Of a DNA stretch of 14,309 nt, positions 1 through 6,459 are shown piece after piece. Source of the stretch: Candidatus Limnocylindrales bacterium. GTDB taxonomy: Bacteria > Chloroflexota > Limnocylindria > Limnocylindrales > CSP1-4. The stretch spans positions 1-14,309 of the forward strand of contig JAUSJS010000258.1 of assembly GCA_030647575.1 (NCBI GenBank), read 5' to 3'. The translations under genes and the position numbers were made by a program. The notes under the pieces are model-generated. The model was given only the letters and a program-made list of their open reading frames with translations, was not told where the DNA came from and did no database searches. How positions within the stretch are numbered: the first letter of the stretch is position 1; each line of letters begins with the position of its first letter.

Positions 1-1
1 G

Positions 2-397
2 CACGACGCCATCAACCGGCTGCCGCCCAACGTCCCCTACACGCCCTGGCACCTGCTCGAGCACATCCGGATCGCCCAGTGGGACATCCTCGACTACATC
101 CGGAACCGGGCCTATCTCGCGCCCACCTGGCCGGAGGAGTACTGGCCGGTGCACGACGCGACCGCGACGCCCGAGCAGTTCGCAGCAACCATCGACGGCT
201 TCAGGTCCGACAGCGAGGCCCTCCACGATCTCGTAGCCGATCCCGCTACCGACCTCCTGGCAGTGATCCCGAATACCCCGGGGCACACGATCCTGCGCGA
301 AGTGCGCCTGGTCGGCGACCACAACGCCTACCACATCGGCGAGTTCGCGATCCTCCGCCAGGTCATGGGGACCTGGCCGCCCGGCCGGGAGGAGTAG
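2..397 (+). CDS. DinB-like four-helix metal-binding protein, 5' truncated by window edge
   Basis: The reading frame is open from base 2 to a TAG stop at 395-397 and gives 131 residues without a start, so the N-terminus lies outside the window. Two motifs typical of the DinB/YfiT superfamily are visible: WHLLEHIRIAQWDIL near residues 16-30 and DHNAYHIGEF at 106-115. Their histidines (H17 or H21, H107, H111) would supply the usual three-histidine metal site. The spacing and length fit the DinB_2-type helical bundle with only the first part of helix 1 missing. Family members include bacillithiol- or mycothiol-dependent transferases and many proteins of unknown role; no substrate can be assigned here. 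The gene is convergent with the secreted-protein gene at 624-1205. Confidence 0.85.
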   Translation, partial: HDAINRLPPNVPYTPWHLLEHIRIAQWDILDYIRNRAYLAPTWPEEYWPVHDATATPEQFAATIDGFRSDSEALHDLVADPATDLLAVIPNTPGHTILREVRLVGDHNAYHIGEFAILRQVMGTWPPGREE

Positions 398-426
398 CAC
401 TCGAGGTGGCGGCGCCCGATCTCGGC

Positions 427-469
427 GCACGCCGGCGGCAACATGCACGCCGGCGGCAACATGCACGCC
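427..469. repeat. 18-bp tandem repeat, two full copies plus a partial third
   Basis: The unit gcacgccggcggcaacat occurs at 427-444 and 445-462, and its first seven bases recur at 463-469. It lies in the non-coding gap after the DinB-like gene (398-579). It looks like a simple local duplication. I see no other feature in this gap. Confidence 0.85.
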
Positions 470-579
470 AGCCATCCACGAACTTCCGGAAGACCTCTCG
501 GTTTCGCCAAGGAGCGAGCGGTTCGTTAGGACGGGGTCGTGGTGGTTGACGACGTGACAGCAGAGTGATCAAGACGGGA

Positions 580-615
580 AGAGGGAGGCCGGGATCGTGA
601 TATCCGGCTCCCTCT
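580..615 (-). terminator. Probable intrinsic terminator of the secreted-protein gene
   Basis: A hairpin lies eight bases beyond the stop of the minus-strand gene. Bases 580-587 pair with 608-615 (8 bp), G588 is bulged, and 589-593 pair with 603-607 (the last pair is a G-U wobble). The loop is nine bases. Read on the minus strand it is followed by a modestly T-rich tract (TTCCCGTCTTG), which is weak for Rho-independent termination. Because the flanking genes converge it could serve both strands. The structure is clear; the function is inferred. Confidence 0.5.
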
Positions 616-623
616 GGCGGCAA

Positions 624-1205
624 TCAGGCGTCGTGCGCTCGAGCGTCCGCGTCCTTGGCGCGTCGTCGAGCCAGCATTGTGATTGCTGCGGCCAGACCTG
701 CCAGCAGCGGGAGGGGCGGGACATTTGCTGGCCCCTGCTGCATGTCGCGACCCGCCGTGTCCGTTTGCGGAGGTTCCTGGCTGCCGAGCGAGTACGTACC
801 GGTCCACGTCCAAACGGAGTCGGGAGCGTTCGGGTCGCCGGCTACGGTGACGTTCACATCCAGATCGAACCGGGTCCACTGTCCGGTTCCGGTGCCGAAC
901 GTGCATTTGGCGAGCACCACCGGACCGGGTTGGTTCCAGTCGCAGACGCCTGTCGTGCTGTTGCTGCCGACCTTGATGGTGGGGTACGCGAGGCCATCCG
1001 ACCCATCGCCGGTGACGGTGTAGACGACGTTCGTGCCCGCCGGAATCCCATCGAAGTTGGACGACACGACTGTGCAGAGCAGATTGCTTACGCAGGTCTT
1101 CGTGAGCAAGAAGGGCGTTGGCGAGGATGCCGACACCGAGGGTGCGAGGACGCTGAGCGCCAGGGTGGCCCCTGCGACCACCAGGATTCGTCGGATGGAC
1201 CGCAT
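624..1205 (-). CDS. Small secreted/surface protein with two cysteine pairs and C-terminal membrane anchor
   Basis: This 193-residue protein matches no family I can name. Residues 1-26 form a signal peptide: a basic start (MRSIRR), a hydrophobic core, and SVSA as a likely signal peptidase I site. The exported part (27-145) is rich in Thr, Val, Gly and Asn, suggests a beta-sandwich, and carries four cysteines (C38, C44, C88, C101) that could form two disulfides. A short polar linker leads to a hydrophobic segment at about 164-179, followed by RRR and a charged tail. That arrangement resembles a C-terminal membrane anchor, and no LPXTG motif is present. The ATG at 1205 has a GGAG about ten bases upstream on the minus strand. 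No operon partner is visible, because the gene is followed by a hairpin and preceded by decayed sequence. An adhesin or envelope role is only a guess. Confidence 0.75.
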   Translation of the reverse strand: MRSIRRILVVAGATLALSVLAPSVSASSPTPFLLTKTCVSNLLCTVVSSNFDGIPAGTNVVYTVTGDGSDGLAYPTIKVGSNSTTGVCDWNQPGPVVLAKCTFGTGTGQWTRFDLDVNVTVAGDPNAPDSVWTWTGTYSLGSQEPPQTDTAGRDMQQGPANVPPLPLLAGLAAAITMLARRRAKDADARAHDA

Positions 1206-1514
1206 CGGTTGAGTCTCCAGCTATGGGATACGTCACCCAAACAGACGGCGGCCGACGACGAAACGTACAACGCAGGAATCTTGCCCCGGCGTTTGCACGT
1301 TTCCGGTCCGGCGGGACGTTGACCGGGTTCCACGCCGTCCTGCACGTCTCGATCAACTCGAACGGGTTGTGGCACCAGGACGGAGCTAGTACTTCCCAGG
1401 CAACCCCTGACGATGGAGCGGCCGTGGATCTGACCGCACTCGCCCGCCGTCCTCCGCTTCGCGACGGAGGTGCCCGTCTCGCGATCACGCCCGATCGAAG
1501 CGTCAGCCGTGGCC
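1206..1514. other. Gene-less stretch upstream of the secreted-protein gene
   Basis: I find no intact gene here. It must contain the minus-strand promoter of the 624-1205 gene, but no convincing -35/-10 pair stands out. A short plus-strand stretch at about 1314-1370 translates as TGFHAVLHVSINSNGLWH, which loosely recalls secreted hypothetical proteins containing a HITVNANG-like segment. It could be another gene remnant, but the match is too weak to call. Confidence 0.3.
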
Positions 1515-1607
1515 GACGTCCACAGCCGGCGCGGCCGCGAGCTGTTCGGCTTGTGCCGACGGCTCAGATTGGACGACGACAAGGCCAACGACGTGGTCCA
1601 GATGGCA
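1515..1607 (+). pseudogene. Possible fragment of an ECF sigma factor (region 2)
   Basis: In one plus-strand frame the segment GRELFGLCRRLRLDDDKAND, followed by VVQ, resembles region 2.1-2.2 of ECF sigma-70 factors, where patterns such as RELFGLCRRLGLDDDEAEDVVQEA are usual. The similarity stops at about 1607. No region 2.3/2.4 or region 4 helix-turn-helix follows in any frame that I can see, and the sequence upstream of 1515 is unconvincing. If real, this is a short relic of a sigma gene. The call rests on about 30 residues from memory of the family, so chance similarity remains possible. Confidence 0.35.
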
Positions 1608-1717
1608 AGCCCTCAACGGGCCGACGGGGCCGGTGTGTCGGCGGCGCGACGATGTCCGAATTGCCAGGGTCCGATCGCGGCCCACCGCGAATATCAGCGC
1701 CCGGCGGGCCGGCGAAC

Positions 1718-2152
1718 TTACTCGATGATGCTGTCGAACCTGAATTCGACGTCGACCAACGATGTTGCCCGACATCGCCGTCAGGCTCGTGTCGCCTTTG
1801 TCGTTGAAGCTCCACTTCCCGAGGACTCCGTCATAGTCCTTGGTCGCGTGAACCTCCTTGAGGATCCCGGCGCGAAGCGCGTTCATCTCGCTGGGGTTCC
1901 CCGTCACCGGTCAATTTGTCCGCGGGCCGGCCGCCGAACGTGACGTAGCTGCCCTCGGCGGCGTTGCCGGCCGCCTGCACGAACTCCGACCCATAGATGC
2001 CGTCCGGGGCCCATTAGCTTGACGTCGGGTATGGCGTCCCGGATGTCGCGGTACAGCTGGCCGGCGTTGTTCTGGGTGATGCCGCCGTAGTAGACAAGAT
2101 CCGGGTCGGTGGCATTGATCTTCTCGGCCAGGGCCTTGAAGTCGGTCGCCTT
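1718..2152 (-). pseudogene. Decayed LivK-type branched-chain amino-acid ABC transporter substrate-binding protein gene
   Basis: Four segments of one periplasmic binding protein (Peripla_BP_6/LivJ-LivK type) appear in order on the minus strand in different frames. Segment A (2152-2006) begins KATDFKALAEKINATDPDL and continues with a YYGG segment. Segment B (about 2007-1906) reads DGIYGSEFVQAAGNAAEGSY and then a FGGRPADKL-like stretch. Segment C (about 1898-1758) contains DYDGVLGKWSFNDKGDTSL. Segment D (1756-1718) reads VDVEFRFDSIIE and ends in TAA at 1720-1718. A to B needs one extra base in a C-run near 2006. B to C needs a frame change near 1905 and, compared with the family, lacks roughly 40 residues. 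C to D needs one extra base at 1757. The N-terminal half of the protein is absent. No permease or ATPase genes are nearby, so this is a non-functional relic. Confidence 0.85.
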
Positions 2153-2299
2153 GCGTCGAACCGTAGCCCGCGACGACTGAACGGACGGGTACAGGCCCGA
2201 GCGAGGCCGAATGCCCACGCTGGGATTTGCACTGATCGCCACGTGCTGCCCATCGGCGTAGACAGTCGCGTGGTCGCCGCTCGGAGCTATCCTTGGCGC

Positions 2300-2387
2300 G
2301 GAGAGGTGGCCGAGCGGTTGAAGGCGGCGCTCTTGAAAAGCGTTGAGTCGCAAGACTTCGTGGGTTCGAATCCCACCCTCTCCGCCA
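2300..2387 (+). tRNA. tRNA-Ser (anticodon TGA)
   Basis: The 88-base gene folds as a class II tRNA. The acceptor strands GGAGAGG (2300-2306) and CCTCTCC (2377-2383) pair fully, the discriminator base is G2384, and CCA (2385-2387) is encoded. The anticodon loop CTTGAAA is closed by GCGCT/AGCGT and presents TGA, which reads the serine codon UCA. A long variable arm (GAGTC/GACTT stem) is as expected for serine tRNA, and the T arm is GTGGG-TTCGAAT-CCCAC. It appears intact. I saw no second copy of its 3' end in the window that would mark an integrated element. Confidence 0.97.
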
Positions 2388-2430
2388 GTTCCGCCACTCG
2401 GTCTGGAGGCGCTCGACGGGTCCCGAGCCG

Positions 2431-2637
2431 ATGACCGGCAACCGCGAAACAGGCTCAGCGCCCGCCGTTCCGCCTGGCTTGTGTGGTGGGTGTCGTCACT
2501 CGCGCCGACTGGAGACGCGAGGCGGTTCGGTCTTCCGTCTATGCCAGCGATCCGCGACCGACCCGGCCTATCCGCGCTATCCCGCGCTGCCCGTGCTCAG
2601 GTGCTCGGGGTTCGAGCCGGTCGCCGACGCTGGCTGA
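2431..2637 (+). CDS. Small four-cysteine (zinc-ribbon-like) conserved hypothetical protein
   Basis: This 68-residue protein carries C18-x2-C21, C38 and C58 in the pattern CGGCRHSRRLETRGGSVFRL-C, then DPAYPRYPALPVLRCSGFEP. The layout CxxC...C...YP(K/R)YP..PV..C.G(Y/F)EP is one I recall from short conserved hypothetical proteins in GC-rich bacteria, and it suggests a single metal site. The stop is at 2635-2637. The ATG at 2431 has no strong ribosome-binding site close by (a GGAGG lies about 21 bases upstream), and there is no other start codon in frame before the first cysteine motif. It sits alone between tRNA-Ser and the GGDEF/HD-GYP gene. No function can be assigned; the conserved motif, rather than its length, makes it a credible gene. 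Confidence 0.72.
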   Translation: MTGNRETGSAPAVPPGLCGGCRHSRRLETRGGSVFRLCQRSATDPAYPRYPALPVLRCSGFEPVADAG

Positions 2638-2795
2638 CCGTCGCCCCGGCATCCGACCCTTGGGCGCCGGGAAACGGGCCCGAGCTGTCGCGCGATGGGC
2701 GGCGACCGCCCCTGGAAGGCTCGACTGCAACGGCGTCCACGGCGCCAACGAGAGCCGCGTCAAGCCGGTCACGCATGAGGGTGTCTAGGGATGAG

Positions 2796-2822
2796 CGGAA
2801 GTCTGCCTTGATGGGACTTCCG
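2796..2822. other. Inverted repeat in the 225-base gap before the GGDEF/HD-GYP gene
   Basis: CGGAAGT at 2796-2802 and ACTTCCG at 2816-2822 form a perfect 7-bp stem with a 13-base loop, 41 bases before the downstream start. No T-tract follows, so it is not a convincing terminator. It could be a regulator site or a chance repeat. Nothing else is recognisable in 2638-2862. Confidence 0.3.
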
Positions 2823-2862
2823 TTAGGGGTACCACGGCATCGCCGCCACCTAGGCTGCCGAC

Positions 2863-4722
2863 ATGTCATCTGCCTCGTCCGCCAAGGGGTCGAGCATGTT
2901 CGGCGCGCCGGCGCATGTCCAGCGGCCGGTCTTGCTGTTCCTTGTGTACGGCATCTTCCTGATGATCGTCGGCGTGACCGCCACCGCGCAGGCGGTCATG
3001 GTCTCGGCGAACTTCTCGACGAACACGTTGAGCTCGATCGTCAGCACCGACACGACCGTCGTTCGTGCGTTCGTGCGCAGCTTCGTGTCGCCGAACGACT
3101 TCACGCCGAGCGCCCTGCCGGGCGAGCGGCAAGCGATCATCGAACGTCAGCTACGGACGCTCGTCGCGCCGGAAACGATCCTTCGCGTGGAGGTCCGGCG
3201 ACCCGACGGGACCGTCATCTTCGCTGACGACCCGGCCCTCAGGGGGGCGACGTCGGCGTCGTCGGATGCATTCACCAGGGCGAGCGCGGGTGAGACCGCC
3301 GTCGTCGATATCGTCGATGTCGCCGTGAGCGACACGACTGGCCCGGCGCTCGCGACCTCGACCGTCCTGCGTGAGTACTTCCCGCTCAGCCTCGATGGGC
3401 AGGTCGTCGGCATCGTCGGGGTCTGGCGAGATGCCGTCCCGATCCTCGCGCAACTCGATGAGGTGCGCCGCAACATCGTCGTCGTGACGTTGTCGGCCGC
3501 AGTCGTCGCGGCGTTCGTCCTGTTCCTGGTGTTCCGCTCGGCCCAGGGTCGGATCACGCGCCAGACGCTGGCGCTCGTGGAGTCGACTCGGCGCGACCCG
3601 CTCACCAACACCCTGAACCACGGGGCACTCGTCGACGCCGTGGCCCGGTCGGTCGATCGAGCGAGAGACGAGGGGAGCGCGTTCGCGGTTGCGCTCGTCG
3701 ATATCGACAACTTCCGGCTACTCAACGAGACCTATGGGCACGCAGGCGGGGACCGCGCGCTCCTGACAATCGTCGAGATCTTCGGGCGAGAGCTGCCTCC
3801 GGACGTCGTTTTCGGTCGCTACGGCCCGGACGAGCTGCTCATCCTGGCTCCCGCCGACGAAGTCCACGTGCTCGGAGCGGTCCTTGAGCGTGCGCGGACC
3901 GCGCTCGCGGATCACGCTCTCCAGTTCGGCACGTCCGAAAGGCTGCCGCTGACCGTGAGTGCCGGGGTCTGCACCTTCCCGACCCACGGCTCGTCGGTGA
4001 CCGAGCTGTTGACGACGACGGCCCTGGCTCTCCAGGAGGCGAAGTCCAGCGGCGGTGACGCGATCCGATACGCCGGCGAGCATACCGAGCCGGAGCCCAG
4101 GTCACGCACGTTCGACGTCTACCAGGGCCTGATCTTCGCCGTCGACACCAAGGACCGGTACACGAAGCGCCACTCGGGCGATGTCGCCCGCTACAGCGTC
4201 TTCCTGGCCGAGCAGATGGGCGCTCAGGCGGACTTCATCCATACCCTGCGCGTCGCCGGCCTGCTTCACGACGTCGGGAAGATCGGCATCCCGGATCACA
4301 TCCTGCGCAAGCCCGGCCGGCTCACGGCGGAAGAGTACGAGATCGTGCAGCAGCATGTCGTGCTCGGCGACATGATCGTGCGCGATCTGCCCGACGTGGA
4401 GATCATCCGTGCCGGCGTCCGTCATCACCACGAGCGCTGGGATGGGACCGGCTATGTCGACCGGCTCGCGGGTGAGGACATTCCGCTCATCGCCCGCATC
4501 CTCGCCGTCTCGGACGCGTTCTCGGCGATGACGACGACACGGCCTTACCGCAAGGCGCTCGACGTCCGAGACGCGCTCCGCCGGCTTGAGGACGCTGCCG
4601 GGACCCAACTTGACGAGCGCCTCGTCGTTGCCTTCGTGCACGGCATCGAGAACGTCGCCGGTGCGCCATTCCCCGGAATGGACGCCCAGCGGCTCTGGAC
4701 GCCGTACGCCAGCGTCGCCTGA
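2863..4722 (+). CDS. Membrane sensor with degenerate GGDEF and C-terminal HD-GYP domain (probable c-di-GMP phosphodiesterase)
   Basis: This 619-residue protein has an N-terminal membrane helix (about 21-47), an extracytoplasmic region (48-203) with PAS/dCache-like character, a second helix (about 204-224), a GGDEF domain (about 243-405) and an HD-GYP domain (about 412-600). The GGDEF domain keeps the metal-site pattern VDIDNF (D280, D282) and starts RRDPLTNTLNH, but its signature is RYGPDEL (GPDEL at 321-325) and no RxxD inhibitory site precedes it, so cyclase activity is doubtful. The HD-GYP domain has HD (H469, D470) in LLHDVGKIGIPDHIL and HHHERWDGTGYV (521-532), with GYP changed to GYV. 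The metal ligands look intact, so c-di-GMP hydrolysis is likely. A start at 2896 (residue 12) is possible, because AAGGGG lies seven bases before it and 2863 has no evident ribosome-binding site. The next gene overlaps it by one base. Confidence 0.93.
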   Translation: MSSASSAKGSSMFGAPAHVQRPVLLFLVYGIFLMIVGVTATAQAVMVSANFSTNTLSSIVSTDTTVVRAFVRSFVSPNDFTPSALPGERQAIIERQLRTLVAPETILRVEVRRPDGTVIFADDPALRGATSASSDAFTRASAGETAVVDIVDVAVSDTTGPALATSTVLREYFPLSLDGQVVGIVGVWRDAVPILAQLDEVRRNIVVVTLSAAVVAAFVLFLVFRSAQGRITRQTLALVESTRRDPLTNTLNHGALVDAVARSVDRARDEGSAFAVALVDIDNFRLLNETYGHAGGDRALLTIVEIFGRELPPDVVFGRYGPDELLILAPADEVHVLGAVLERARTALADHALQFGTSERLPLTVSAGVCTFPTHGSSVTELLTTTALALQEAKSSGGDAIRYAGEHTEPEPRSRTFDVYQGLIFAVDTKDRYTKRHSGDVARYSVFLAEQMGAQADFIHTLRVAGLLHDVGKIGIPDHILRKPGRLTAEEYEIVQQHVVLGDMIVRDLPDVEIIRAGVRHHHERWDGTGYVDRLAGEDIPLIARILAVSDAFSAMTTTRPYRKALDVRDALRRLEDAAGTQLDERLVVAFVHGIENVAGAPFPGMDAQRLWTPYASVA

Positions 4723-6380
4723 TGGCCACACGGGTGCCGATGAGAGGTCGATGGGGTCATCGGGTCGCGCGGCGAGTCGTGGCAGCGAGCATCGGTGTGG
4801 TTGCGGTCCTCGCCACCGGCGTGGCTCCCGTGGTCGTGGCGAAGGAGAATTCCTGGACCCTGACCCGCACGCCCGGCAGCGTCCAAGATGGCCAACTCAC
4901 GCCGATCGCGTTCGCCGCCAGCAATGCCAGCGATAGCGGCGGGGGGAATGAGATCGGCTGCGTCGTCATCGTCGTCCCGTCCGTGTTCTCGGTGGGCGCC
5001 GTGACGGTGGACTCCGCGCCGACCGGGTCGACCTGGACGGCCACGGCTGGTCCGGGCGCGGCCGGATCGACCGTCGTGAGCCTGCAGGCCGAGAGTGACG
5101 CGAGCCGTCTCGCGGGAGGCAAGCGCGACGAGGAGCTCCAGTTCACCCTCTACGTCGCGGGCACTCCGCAGGGGACTACCACCTGGATCGCGGACGTCTA
5201 CAACAGGATCGACTGCGACATCGACCTGAACCTGACGAAAACCATCAGCGTGACGGTCTCGGCGGGTGGAACGCCGCTCAACTCGCCGCCGGTCGCCGTG
5301 GACGATGTGGTCGCCGTGATCGCCGGAGCCCAGCTAAGCGTGCCGGCGCCGGGGGTCCTAGCGAACGACTCGGACCCTGACGGCGACCCGATCTCCGTGC
5401 ATCTCGTGGCGGACGTCGGATATGGCGTGCTCTTCCTCTATTCCGACGGCGGGTACGAGTACGTCTCGGCCGCGGGCTTCGTCGGGACCGACTCGTTCAC
5501 CTATACCGCCGACGACGGCGCGGCGAACTCAGCGTCGGCCACCGTCACGATCGACGTCACGAACGACCAGCCGTTGGCCGTCGCCGATGCCTACGCTGCG
5601 ACGAAGAACACCGATCTCGTCGTGGATGCGGCGAGTGGGGTGCTCGCCAACGACACCGACAGCGACACGCCGACGCAAACCCTGACAGTGGCCGTCCATG
5701 ATCCGCCGACCCACGGCACTGTCATCCTGGCCGCCGAAGGCGGGTTCACCTACACGCCGGACACCGGCTACACCGGCGCCGACGCCTTCACCTACGACCT
5801 GACCGACGGGTTCGCGATCGATGGGCCCGTGGCGGTCGACCTCGTCGTCTCGGGCCCGCCCACCCCAGCCGGGACGCCGACCCCGACCCCGACCCCGACG
5901 CCCACCCCAGCCGGGACGCCGACCCCGACCGAGAAGCCGACCTCGACCCACGCTCCAACGCCGGCCCCCGCCACCCCGCCGCCCGAACCGGCGCCATCCG
6001 AGACGCCGGCGCCCGCCGAATCGCCGCCACCGGTCCAGTCGGCATCGCCGGCACCCTCCGCCGCGCCAAGCGAGCCACAGCCGCCCGGCGACGACAGTGC
6101 CGATTTGCCGCCCGGCGCCGCATTCTCTATCTCGGGCTCGGGCTCGGACGGTGGCGCAACCGACGCGGGCATGTTCGGCGTCACGTTCTCTCAGTTCGCG
6201 GCGCTGTTCGGACGAGCCTTCGACTGGGCCGTCCCGGGTCTGCTCCTGTCCGTTCCGGGTATGCTGCTCGTGCTCGCGATCGCCGCCCAGACAGCCGGTG
6301 CGCTCGCTTGGCTCCCACTCGTCCGTCGCCAGATCGGTGGGTTCGGGCTCCGCTCCGCGACCCAGGCTCGCCGGCACTGA
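4722..6380 (+). CDS. Surface protein with two cadherin-like repeats, Pro/Thr stalk and C-terminal membrane anchor
   Basis: This 552-residue exported protein has a basic start and hydrophobic core as signal peptide (cleavage near residue 40), then a beta-rich domain (about 42-185, C80 and C165). Two tandem Ig-like/cadherin-like repeats (Big_9/VCBS type) follow at about 188-280 and 282-377. Each has the hallmark A.DD/A..G..L.V...GVLANDSD, ending in a G.DSFTY-like strand. Residues 379-458 are a low-complexity Pro/Thr/Ala/Ser stalk, and about 500-534 form a membrane helix with an RR stop and a short basic tail. Such proteins usually mediate adhesion or cell-surface contact. The ATG (4722-4724) overlaps the stop of the sensor gene (TGATG), implying translational coupling; an internal ATG at 4740 is an alternative start. 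The link to a c-di-GMP protein suggests control of surface attachment, which is inference. Confidence 0.88.
   Translation: MATRVPMRGRWGHRVARRVVAASIGVVAVLATGVAPVVVAKENSWTLTRTPGSVQDGQLTPIAFAASNASDSGGGNEIGCVVIVVPSVFSVGAVTVDSAPTGSTWTATAGPGAAGSTVVSLQAESDASRLAGGKRDEELQFTLYVAGTPQGTTTWIADVYNRIDCDIDLNLTKTISVTVSAGGTPLNSPPVAVDDVVAVIAGAQLSVPAPGVLANDSDPDGDPISVHLVADVGYGVLFLYSDGGYEYVSAAGFVGTDSFTYTADDGAANSASATVTIDVTNDQPLAVADAYAATKNTDLVVDAASGVLANDTDSDTPTQTLTVAVHDPPTHGTVILAAEGGFTYTPDTGYTGADAFTYDLTDGFAIDGPVAVDLVVSGPPTPAGTPTPTPTPTPTPAGTPTPTEKPTSTHAPTPAPATPPPEPAPSETPAPAESPPPVQSASPAPSAAPSEPQPPGDDSADLPPGAAFSISGSGSDGGATDAGMFGVTFSQFAALFGRAFDWAVPGLLLSVPGMLLVLAIAAQTAGALAWLPLVRRQIGGFGLRSATQARRH
5857..5930. repeat. 32-bp direct repeat and GC-rich hexamer tract in the stalk coding region
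   Basis: The 32 bases at 5857-5888 recur exactly at 5899-5930 (42-base period). A CCGACC-type hexamer run (about 5878-5900) lies between and within them. They encode the Thr-Pro stalk (PTPAGTPTPTP units). Such tracts can gain or lose units by slippage, in multiples of three here, so stalk length may vary between strains. Confidence 0.85.
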
Positions 6381-6408
6381 GCCACGCGTACCGTGTGACG
6401 CCGAGTGC

Positions 6409-6438
6409 TTGACGGGCCGCACGACGCCCGCCCATACT
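6409..6438 (+). promoter_or_regulatory. Probable sigma-70 promoter of the trp operon
   Basis: TTGACG (6409-6414) matches five of six bases of the -35 consensus, and CATACT (6433-6438) matches four of six of the -10, with an 18-base spacer. Transcription would begin near 6445, just before the T-box Stem I. Its position makes it a natural promoter for trpEGD(CFB)A. Confidence 0.6.
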
Positions 6439-6459
6439 CGGCGGACATCATGAAGAGCG

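Noticed and set aside
483..492. Perfect 10-bp palindrome CTTCCGGAAG
   Set aside because: Too short and isolated to assign as an operator; no adjacent promoter was found and such palindromes arise by chance.
526..1488. 320-codon minus-strand frame covering the secreted-protein gene
   Set aside because: Arg/Ser-rich shadow translation without domains; the 193-residue frame has a signal peptide, a ribosome-binding site and a membrane anchor.
2259..2293. TAGACA and TATCCT as a tRNA-Ser promoter
   Set aside because: The spacer is 23 bases and the -10 would end only seven bases before the mature tRNA 5' end, so it does not fit a normal promoter.
2638..2862. Possible c-di-GMP or other riboswitch upstream of the GGDEF/HD-GYP gene
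   Set aside because: The gap is GC-rich with short complementary stretches (for example GGGAAACGGGCC), but the conserved GEMM-I core and its GGACGCAAAGC-like segment are absent, and no other riboswitch consensus fits.
5878..5930. CRISPR-like repeats
   Set aside because: The repeats are in-frame coding low complexity without unique spacers of regular length.
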